Source: Bacteroidales bacterium (lineage in GTDB: Bacteria; Bacteroidota; Bacteroidia; Bacteroidales; B18-G4). From it: a stretch of 12,655 nt of DNA. Location of the stretch: contig JAUXCL010000058.1 in assembly GCA_030618905.1 (NCBI GenBank), forward strand, positions 1 through 12,655. Reading direction: 5' to 3'. Position 1 is the first letter of the stretch, and every line of letters begins with the position of its first letter. Under the pieces are notes generated by a model that was not told where the DNA came from, did not search any database, and worked only from the letters and a program-made list of their open reading frames with translations. The position numbers and the translations under genes were made by a program. Positions 6,769 through 12,655 of the stretch are shown here, piece by piece.

Positions 6769-7632
6769 ATGAAAAAGTTTTTCGTCAGGCACTGCTATTC
6801 GCTATTTGCAGCCATCCTTATCACAGGAATGAGTATATCATTTCATGCATGTCAGAAGACATCCGTCACATCCCAGGCTCATCACGACCACCAGGCTTAT
6901 CATGTGATCCACAATATGCCGGCACCTGTATATATAGCCCCTGATCAAATCCATACCCTTAAGAATATTGACGAAAAACGTAAAGCCTTTATTGCCAATT
7001 TCCTGCCATTGATACAGTCGGCCAATACCGGCATCCTGAATCAACGGCAAATGCTTGATGAGATCAGGGATTATGTTGACAGTAAAGGCGGGCTCAACAC
7101 GCAATACCTGACCTCATTGAATACCCTGCTAAACTATTATCGCCTGTCAGCCGTTGACACTGCGCATGTCTCCGACCAAAAATTTATTGCTAAAAACATT
7201 GATGACCTGGAATTGATGGTGGATATTATTCCGGTAAAACTTGTGATGGCGCAGGCCATTATTGAATCAGGGTGGGGTACTTCCCGTTTCAGCGGGGAGA
7301 TCAATAATTATTTTGGGGTACATTGCTATTCCAGGGGGTGTGGTGTAAAACCCGGCAGTGATTCCGACGCTAACTTTGAAGTAAAAAGGTATCCGGGGAA
7401 ATTGGATGCCATCAAGGATTATCTGCATATCCTGAATACCGGTCATGCTTACGGTAAATTGAGGTTGTTAAGGGCAGAGGCCAGGAGCAAGGGACAGGAA
7501 CCTGATCCTTTTGTGCTGGCTGAATCGCTTGGAAGCTATTCTGAAAAAGGGAACACCTATATTGACCTGATCAAGAATATCATGCAAAACTACATCCCGG
7601 AAAACACAGCAGCACTATTACAAGGAAATTAA
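6769..7632 (+). CDS. Bax-like glucosaminidase-domain lipoprotein
   Basis: From the ATG at 6769 the protein begins MKKFFVRHCYSLF, a basic then hydrophobic signal sequence ending SFHAC, so Cys28 is a likely lipidation site and the protein is probably a periplasm-facing lipoprotein. An in-frame ATG 18 bp earlier is possible but would add residues before the basic n-region. The C-terminal half is a glucosaminidase domain like E. coli Bax and FlgJ: VKLVMAQAIIESGWGTSRFS (about 157-176, with the candidate catalytic glutamate in IIESGWG, about residue 166), then NNYFGVHCYSRGCGV and a later ESLGSYSEKGNTYIDLI. Two cysteines (HCYSRGC) are close enough to form a disulfide. It probably cleaves the glycan backbone of peptidoglycan. 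It is convergent with the uridine phosphorylase gene, with 4 bp between stops. Confidence 0.85.
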   Translation: MKKFFVRHCYSLFAAILITGMSISFHACQKTSVTSQAHHDHQAYHVIHNMPAPVYIAPDQIHTLKNIDEKRKAFIANFLPLIQSANTGILNQRQMLDEIRDYVDSKGGLNTQYLTSLNTLLNYYRLSAVDTAHVSDQKFIAKNIDDLELMVDIIPVKLVMAQAIIESGWGTSRFSGEINNYFGVHCYSRGCGVKPGSDSDANFEVKRYPGKLDAIKDYLHILNTGHAYGKLRLLRAEARSKGQEPDPFVLAESLGSYSEKGNTYIDLIKNIMQNYIPENTAALLQGN

Positions 7633-7636
7633 AACC

Positions 7637-8509
7637 TTATTGCACAATTTTATCGAGAACTTCCCTGATTAATTTTTTCATACTTGCATGGTAGTCTTTG
7701 CTATAGGCAGAGTTGATCCTGTTGGCAACAATCACGCAGATGGTCAGGCATTGATGCCCCATCAATTTGCATAAGCCATAAATGCCTGATGATTCCATTT
7801 CAAAGTTGATGATGCGCAAATCGCCCGCCTTAAATGCACTGAGTTGATCAATAAGGTCAGGATTAGACAGCGGTAGCCTGAGGCTTCTTCCCTGAGGACC
7901 ATAAAAGCCCGGAGCAGTCACGGTTATGCCCCGAAGCCAATCCGGATCAAACAGGTGGGATAATTCCGGGAAGCAAGAAACAATATATGGAGTCGGGGTA
8001 TCTTCGGGTGCCCGAAAATGCCTGATAAAATCTGTGGTCAATGGCTGGGCGATTACCTTATCCACATCTCCGTAAAAATGCAGGAGTCCATCCAGCCCAA
8101 GTGCATATTCTGCAATTGCAAAGCGGTCGACTTCGATATCAGGCTGAACAGCACCGGATGTCCCTAACCTGATGATCTTTAATGATTTTAATCTTTCTTT
8201 TGGCAGCTTCCTCTCAAGGTCAATATTAACCAGGGCATCCAGTTCATTGATGACGATGTCAATATTGTCAGGCCCCATGCCCGTGGACATTACAGTTAAA
8301 CGCCTTTGCTTATAGTACCCCGTATGTGTAACAATTTCCCGGTTTTGCCCGCGAAATTCAATCTCATCAAAAAAAGCCGATACAACGGGTACCCGGTCAG
8401 GATCGCCAACCAGAATGATGGTGTCCGCCAGGTGTTCCGGTCTGATATTTAAATGATAGATGCACCCTTCCGGAGTAAGGATCAACTCTGTATGATTTAA
8501 TCTCTTCAC
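7637..8509 (-). CDS. Uridine phosphorylase-type nucleoside phosphorylase
   Basis: This 290-residue member of the NP-I (PNP/UDP) family splits a nucleoside with phosphate to give base and ribose-1-phosphate, a cytoplasmic salvage step. Motifs: VGDPDRV (34-40, phosphate loop), STGMG (75-79), RLGTSGA (114-120), FYGPQGR (202-208, a uridine phosphorylase-type segment) and FEMESSGIYGL (236-246, ribose-binding Glu-Met-Glu). The FYGPQGR segment favours uridine over purine nucleosides, but specificity needs assay. It is longer than E. coli Udp (~253 aa), with an N-terminal extension (ELILTPEGCIYHLNIRP, about 8-24) that I associate with Bacteroidota members. The start is GTG (8509-8507); no in-frame ATG gives a complete N-terminus. 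It diverges from the universal stress gene. Confidence 0.88.
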   Translation of the reverse strand: MKRLNHTELILTPEGCIYHLNIRPEHLADTIILVGDPDRVPVVSAFFDEIEFRGQNREIVTHTGYYKQRRLTVMSTGMGPDNIDIVINELDALVNIDLERKLPKERLKSLKIIRLGTSGAVQPDIEVDRFAIAEYALGLDGLLHFYGDVDKVIAQPLTTDFIRHFRAPEDTPTPYIVSCFPELSHLFDPDWLRGITVTAPGFYGPQGRSLRLPLSNPDLIDQLSAFKAGDLRIINFEMESSGIYGLCKLMGHQCLTICVIVANRINSAYSKDYHASMKKLIREVLDKIVQ

Positions 8510-8523
8510 TGATAAATAATAAA

Positions 8524-8531
8524 TATCTTTG
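8524..8531 (+). promoter_or_regulatory. Candidate -7 element for the universal stress protein-cinA unit
   Basis: TATCTTTG is an exact match to TAnnTTTG and lies 25 bp upstream of the ATG at 8557, inside the 47-bp divergent spacer. No clear -33 TTTG is seen. Confidence 0.5.
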
Positions 8532-8556
8532 TAATCTGCACGAAAGACAGCAAGAT

Positions 8557-9456
8557 ATGAAAAGAAACTTTAACACCATACTCGTCACCACTGATTTTTC
8601 TGAAAAATCACTCATCGCATTGGAGGAATCCTTCAACCTTGCCAGGCTCACAGGACTTGATATTACTTTATTTCACGTAATTCGTGACAGCGGCCACTCC
8701 ATCTTTTCTATGTTCGACAGTGAAAAATCGAATTCACTGAAAAAAGAATATGAAGGTCGTTTTCGCAAGGAGCTGATCAAAATCGCAGAAGATGCCGGTA
8801 AACGCAGCGGGATAACCATCAACCCCGTGGTATCCAGTGGTAAAGAATATGATAAAATTCTGAAAGCCTCAGAATTATTGGAATCGAAATTTATCGTGAT
8901 GGGATTGAACGGAGAATCTATAGCATCCGGTAAAAACATGATTGGTTCAGTCTCCGGGAGGGTAATCCGCAGGGCTAAATGTCCGGTGATTACCATCAAC
9001 AACAAACATACATATGATGGTTGCCGGAGTATTCTTTTGCCGCTTGACCTGACTGTTGAAACCCGGCAAAAAGTGTCTAATGCCATTGAAATTGCAAAAT
9101 TGTTTGGTTCCTCAATAAAGATTGTATCTGTTATTGTTTCGCCGGATGATAAAAACATAACAGCACAATTGGAGCATCAGTTAAAACAAGCTAAAGCCTT
9201 CGTAAAGGAAAGTGGTGTGCAATGTGCTGCCGAACTCATCCCCAAAACTGACGAACATAAATCCCCGGCTTGCAGCATCCTGAATTATGCAGATAAGCAG
9301 GGTGATGTGGACCTGATCATGATCATGACACAGCAGGAAACCGGGCTTTTTGAATTCTTTATCGGTTCTTCCGCACAGGAAATTATCCGTCGCGCCAGAG
9401 TACCGGTAATGTCTATTATTCCCAAAGAACTTGGGTTCATCACATTTGCACATTAA
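8557..9456 (+). CDS. Tandem-domain universal stress protein (UspA family)
   Basis: This 299-residue cytoplasmic protein consists of two UspA domains. Domain 1 (about 1-148) begins FNTILVTTDFSEKS with the conserved Asp13, and ends with an ATP-loop-like stretch VMGLNGESIASGKNMIGSVS and RRAKCPVITI. The glycine loop reads G-x2-G-x10-G-S, one residue longer than the canonical G-x2-G-x9-G-S/T. Domain 2 (about 155-290) begins RSILLPLDLTVETRQKV and ends FIGSSAQEIIRRARVPVMSI, but its loop lacks the G-x2-G half (MTQQETGLFEFFIGSS), so ATP binding by domain 2 is doubtful. Tandem Usp proteins of this size are common in Bacteroidota, and specific roles are mostly unknown. It is followed 17 bp later by cinA on the same strand, so the two are probably cotranscribed. 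Confidence 0.9.
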   Translation: MKRNFNTILVTTDFSEKSLIALEESFNLARLTGLDITLFHVIRDSGHSIFSMFDSEKSNSLKKEYEGRFRKELIKIAEDAGKRSGITINPVVSSGKEYDKILKASELLESKFIVMGLNGESIASGKNMIGSVSGRVIRRAKCPVITINNKHTYDGCRSILLPLDLTVETRQKVSNAIEIAKLFGSSIKIVSVIVSPDDKNITAQLEHQLKQAKAFVKESGVQCAAELIPKTDEHKSPACSILNYADKQGDVDLIMIMTQQETGLFEFFIGSSAQEIIRRARVPVMSIIPKELGFITFAH

Positions 9457-9473
9457 TTAGTGATTGCTGAGCA

Positions 9474-10718
9474 ATGAAAGCTGAAATTATCAATATCGGA
9501 GATGAATTGTTGATGGGACAGGTCATCAACACCAATGCCGCCTGGATAGGCGAGCAATTGAACCTGAGCGGGATCCGGGTTATCCGCACGGATATTATTC
9601 CCGACCGGCATGAGCAGATCCTGGAAATCCTGAAAGAATCAGGTAAGCGGGCAGACCTGGTGATCATCACCGGGGGATTGGGCCCTACCAAAGATGATAT
9701 CACAAAAAATACATTGTGTGAATATTTCAATACCAGGCTGGTATTTCATCAGGCCACTTATGATGATGTAGAACAACGTTTTCGCATTCGCGGAATAAAG
9801 CTCAGTAAGATCAACAAGGAGCAGGCCGAGATCCCGGAGAGCTGCATCCCCATCAGGAACCTTAATGGTACGGCACCTGGAATGTGGTTTGAGCAGGATG
9901 GGTGCATCTTTGTTTCCATTCCAGGGGTTCCTTATGAACTGAAACCCATGTTGACCGGTTTCATTATCCCGCGCCTGGCCAGGCAATTCAAACTTCCGGT
10001 GATCATCCATAAAACCATTCTCACCCAGGGGATGGGGGAATCCGCAATAGCCGTTTTGGTCGCTGATTGGGAAAACGCGCTTCCTGAAAACATCAAGATT
10101 GCCTATTTACCCCAGCCCGGTATTGTGAGGCTAAGGTTGAGTGCCACAGGGACTGATTATGAGACTGTGAAGCATGAAATTGAAAAGCAAATCGAGGCTT
10201 TAATCAACATTATTCCGGACCTGGTTTTTGGTTATGATGATGAATTGTTAGAGGAAATTGTTGGCAAGCTGCTTAAACAACAGGGCAAAACACTGGCTAC
10301 TGCCGAAAGCTGCACCGGCGGGTACATTGCACATCTTATCACCAGTATTCCGGGAAGTTCGGCTTATTTCAAAGGATCAGTAGTGGCTTATGCCAATGAG
10401 ATCAAGGAAAATATATTGAATGTCAGGAAAGAGACCATGCTTGAGCACGGTGCGGTCAGTGAAGAAGCCGTTAAAGCAATGGCAGCTGGAGTCAAAGAAA
10501 AGTTCGACACTGATTACGCGATTGCTGTTTCCGGTATTGCCGGTCCGGATGGAGGCTCTGACGAAAAGCCCGTGGGCATCACCTGGATTGCCATTGCCAC
10601 CTCCGGGAAAGTTTCTGCGCAAAGATTTCAATTCGGCGAGCACCGCGGGCGAAATATCCGGATTGCAGGGCTTACCGCATTAAACATGCTAAGAAAAACA
10701 CTGATCAGTGAACACTGA
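9474..10718 (+). CDS. cinA: CinA: COG1058 domain plus nicotinamide-nucleotide amidohydrolase
   Basis: This 414-residue protein has the full CinA layout. The N-terminal MoaB/MogA-like COG1058 domain carries MKAEIINIGDELLMGQVINT (1-20), ITGGLGPTKDDITKN (65-79) and the later NGTAPG and SIPGVPYELKPML segments. The C-terminal PncC-type amidase carries AESCTGG (277-283), the HGAVSEEAVKAM stretch and SGIAGPDGGS (about 350-360). The amidase converts nicotinamide mononucleotide to nicotinate mononucleotide and ammonia in NAD recycling; the N-terminal domain has been linked to ADP-ribose pyrophosphatase activity in some homologues. It is cytoplasmic. The 'competence/damage-inducible' name comes from Gram-positive operons and is not supported by context here. 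The last codons and the stop lie inside a short palindromic repeat. Confidence 0.95.
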   Translation: MKAEIINIGDELLMGQVINTNAAWIGEQLNLSGIRVIRTDIIPDRHEQILEILKESGKRADLVIITGGLGPTKDDITKNTLCEYFNTRLVFHQATYDDVEQRFRIRGIKLSKINKEQAEIPESCIPIRNLNGTAPGMWFEQDGCIFVSIPGVPYELKPMLTGFIIPRLARQFKLPVIIHKTILTQGMGESAIAVLVADWENALPENIKIAYLPQPGIVRLRLSATGTDYETVKHEIEKQIEALINIIPDLVFGYDDELLEEIVGKLLKQQGKTLATAESCTGGYIAHLITSIPGSSAYFKGSVVAYANEIKENILNVRKETMLEHGAVSEEAVKAMAAGVKEKFDTDYAIAVSGIAGPDGGSDEKPVGITWIAIATSGKVSAQRFQFGEHRGRNIRIAGLTALNMLRKTLISEH

Positions 10719-10729
10719 CCAGTGATCAG
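10699..10729. repeat. Palindromic word repeat overlapping the cinA stop codon
   Basis: CACTGATCAGTG (10699-10710) is a perfect 12-bp palindrome. It is repeated as CACTGACCAGTG (10713-10724, one mismatch) and followed by a trailing GATCAG. The flanking CTGATCA (10701-10707) and TGATCAG (10723-10729) form an outer inverted pair. The cinA TGA stop (10716-10718) falls inside the second unit. It could pair as a weak bidirectional terminator between convergent genes, but there is no flanking T-tract directly after it. Confidence 0.85.
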
Positions 10730-10734
10730 AAATA

Positions 10735-12621
10735 TTAATTTATTATCAGTTTTTTAACAGATGATTGGTTTTCTGTAGATAGCTTAATAAAATATGCCCC
10801 TGCTGGAAAATCAGAGATATTCAACTCTATCTCATGCTCCCCTGAGGATTTCCATTCATTTGTCAGGGTTTCTATTTTCATTCCTGAAATTGAAAATATT
10901 TCAATCACCCTGTATCCTGCATCCTGTATCCTGTATCTGACATTTAACGCACCAACAGCTGGATTTGGATACACAATCAATAAATCTTCATCAAAATCAG
11001 GTGGGTCATTCACTCCTGTCATTAGCAATTGCACAAGCTCAATCCCTTCTCCGGTTCCCAGGTTGCGGGAATACAATTTCTCCATATTGTTGTTCCAGTG
11101 TTCATGCACACCGAGGCTTGCAATGTATACGCCATCACCATCCGGATCGTACATGATGCTATCTGCCCAGTTGGCAGAGTCGGCAGCCTGGTGCAGGAAA
11201 TCATCTGAACCAAGCATAGTGGAATACTCGTCAAATTCGGCCATCACAAAATCAGTGCCCACAGATTCAATCGCCACATGGTCCTGGGAGATCATGATGG
11301 ATGATGGCCAGTCGTTATTAAAAGGACTTGACTGCCATTTCAAAGGATCACACACCGGCAGGTCTCCTCCCCAGAGCCCGTCGATGATGAAGAGGAAGGT
11401 CTTTTCGCCAAGGTCTTTGTGCTGCATCAGGTCGACCAGGTTCCTGTACTTTCCGTATCCGAGGTTTTCAAAACCATTGGCCGTAGGGCTGGGTAAAGCA
11501 TAATGCAGGTGAGTGGCCCATAAACGGCACATGGAACCGAAATGGTTCTTGGCGCAGAAAGTCACGCCGGCACAATCATGCTGTTTCAGACAAGCAATAT
11601 TGATCATATAACTTGCATCAATGTATGATTCCGGAAGATTGTCATTTTGTGTTCCATCGCTGTAAAACATCACAGGGCTTTGCGTTGAAACCACCTTATA
11701 TCGGCCTAATTTCCCTAACCAATCCAGGTAATTGACATTGGGGAAAGCACCATGGCACATGTCCCAGTAATGATCAAAAAATAAGCGTGTTGGATCTCCC
11801 AGGTAAATGTCTTCCTGTGCTACACCAAATATATTGACCAGCTGATCCAAAAGGGCCAGTATCAAATGAGGCGAGGTATCGATCATGCCAATCCAATTTA
11901 TCTTCTCGTAGGTCTCTTCATCGACATTTCCCCAACCTCCGCTGCAGATATTCACTTTGACGACAATTTTTTCTCCGGGCGTATAACCGGAAATACCCAA
12001 TCCGTGCGTCACATTATAATGTTTAAACAGGGCATCCCATGCTGAGCTGTCGCTGTTTTCTTCTGTCAGCTGCTGAATGGCATCCGATAACATCTGATCG
12101 ACCACGGTTTGATCCGTATTTCCGTCCTGCCACCAGTAATCGCCTGCCTGGTTGCTACAGTTCTCATTGGTGGCATCAGGATTCCAGACCCAGACAACCC
12201 GTCCGGGATTTATCCCCCTGGCTTCTCCAATGGGTTCATTAGGCGCCTGGCTTTTCAGGTATTGGGCCGGATTGGCACTGGCCTCAAAATTAAACGGTTG
12301 TATCATCCAGAATCCCCAGGAGATGAGCAAGAGGACCAGGAAGATTGATGCAAATGCATAATTTTTGTTGAGCCAGTTCTTTCTCAGCTTCCGGTAGGTA
12401 AAAAGCGATGCCAGCATAGCGGTGATATACAGGATCAGGCTGGAAGCAAAGGGCGCTGCCACCTGCATACAGGGGTAGCTTGCCCTGCTGGGCTTGGGAA
12501 TAACGCGGATCAGAAACCAGATGGTAGATAAGATACCCATGATGATCATGCCATAGCGCCAGGTATTGCGCTTATTGATAAACCATCTTTTTTCGCGCTG
12601 GAATTGATTGCATTTTTTCAT
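10735..12621 (-). CDS. DUF362-domain protein with three N-terminal membrane helices and a T9SS sorting domain
   Basis: This is a 628-residue protein of unknown function. The basic N-terminus (KKCNQFQREKRWFINKRN) is followed by three hydrophobic helices (about 24-41, 59-76, 89-107). The short loop between the first two contains SRASYPCMQVAAP (46-57); the loop between the second and third is strongly basic (RKLRKNWLNK). Positive-inside charges therefore place the rest outside the cytoplasm. After the third helix comes an A/S/N-rich stretch (EASANPA) that could be a cleavage site. The middle is a DUF362 domain, with IVVKVNICSGGWG, YLGDPTRLFFDHYWD, and INIACLKQHD plus CAKNHFGSMCR. The last ~80 residues are a type A T9SS sorting domain: VYPNPAVGALNV (about 550-561), IEIFSISGMKIETL, FPAGAYFIKL and KKLIIN. 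No ferredoxin-type cysteine cluster is seen. It is probably monocistronic. Confidence 0.82.
   Translation of the reverse strand: MKKCNQFQREKRWFINKRNTWRYGMIIMGILSTIWFLIRVIPKPSRASYPCMQVAAPFASSLILYITAMLASLFTYRKLRKNWLNKNYAFASIFLVLLLISWGFWMIQPFNFEASANPAQYLKSQAPNEPIGEARGINPGRVVWVWNPDATNENCSNQAGDYWWQDGNTDQTVVDQMLSDAIQQLTEENSDSSAWDALFKHYNVTHGLGISGYTPGEKIVVKVNICSGGWGNVDEETYEKINWIGMIDTSPHLILALLDQLVNIFGVAQEDIYLGDPTRLFFDHYWDMCHGAFPNVNYLDWLGKLGRYKVVSTQSPVMFYSDGTQNDNLPESYIDASYMINIACLKQHDCAGVTFCAKNHFGSMCRLWATHLHYALPSPTANGFENLGYGKYRNLVDLMQHKDLGEKTFLFIIDGLWGGDLPVCDPLKWQSSPFNNDWPSSIMISQDHVAIESVGTDFVMAEFDEYSTMLGSDDFLHQAADSANWADSIMYDPDGDGVYIASLGVHEHWNNNMEKLYSRNLGTGEGIELVQLLMTGVNDPPDFDEDLLIVYPNPAVGALNVRYRIQDAGYRVIEIFSISGMKIETLTNEWKSSGEHEIELNISDFPAGAYFIKLSTENQSSVKKLIIN
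10910..10937. repeat. Four tandem 7-bp units inside the T9SS sorting-domain coding sequence
   Basis: In the coding (minus) direction the units are GATACAG, GATACAG, GATGCAG, GATACAG, contiguous, with one substitution. Seven is not a multiple of three, so the units are read in successive frames, giving RYRIQDAGYRV (about residues 562-572). The reading frame is intact and the downstream motif IEIFSISG follows at the expected distance from YPNP. Confidence 0.9.
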
Positions 12622-12646
12622 TTGGTTTGGGATTGGAATGGTGATA

Positions 12647-12654
12647 CAAATCTA
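12647..12654 (-). promoter_or_regulatory. Candidate -7 element for the DUF362-T9SS gene
   Basis: On the minus strand this reads TAGATTTG, an exact TAnnTTTG match 25 bp upstream of the ATG at 12621. The -33 region lies beyond the window edge, so it cannot be assessed. Confidence 0.45.
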
Positions 12655-12655
12655 A

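Noticed and set aside
10735..12621. DUF362 protein as an iron-sulfur or hydrogenase-related protein
   Set aside because: Some DUF362 proteins are fused to ferredoxin domains, but no CxxCxxC-type cluster is visible here.

Overview
The window is chromosomal DNA of a member of the Bacteroidota, most likely an uncultured Bacteroidales/Marinilabiliales-type organism. The signs are a GldF/GldG ABC-transporter pair, a type IX secretion (T9SS) C-terminal sorting domain, promoters that fit the Bacteroidota -7 consensus TAnnTTTG rather than TATAAT, and almost no Shine-Dalgarno sequences. No rRNA, tRNA, transposase, phage gene or CRISPR array is visible. Coding density is high, and no gene-free stretch exceeds about 150 bases.

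Layout. Positions 1-1767 (minus strand) hold an apparent operon in the order SAM hydrolase (DUF62), gldF, gldG; gldG runs off the left edge. A divergent promoter region (1768-1919) separates it from a plus-strand run: phoH, purC, a DegT/DnrJ-type sugar aminotransferase and a PglC-like phosphoglycosyl transferase, ending at 5775. A minus-strand SirB1-like protein follows (5777-6670), then a divergent plus-strand Bax-like glucosaminidase lipoprotein (6769-7632). Next come a minus-strand uridine phosphorylase-type enzyme (7637-8509), and a divergent plus-strand tandem universal stress protein with cinA (8557-10718). Last is a large minus-strand DUF362 protein with a T9SS sorting domain (10735-12621), with its probable promoter at the right edge.

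The genes are mostly housekeeping: SAM breakdown, purine synthesis, nucleoside salvage, NMN recycling, glycan initiation and peptidoglycan hydrolysis. I see no obvious new multi-gene defence or metabolic system. Two things merit attention. First, five gene junctions or gene ends carry short repeats (tandem 8-mers, tandem 7-mers, nested inverted repeats, a 12-bp palindrome), each with a different word. One sits inside the T9SS sorting-domain coding sequence and another contains the cinA stop codon. Second, the DUF362 protein combines three N-terminal membrane helices with a T9SS C-terminal domain, which is an unusual topology for an exported T9SS cargo.
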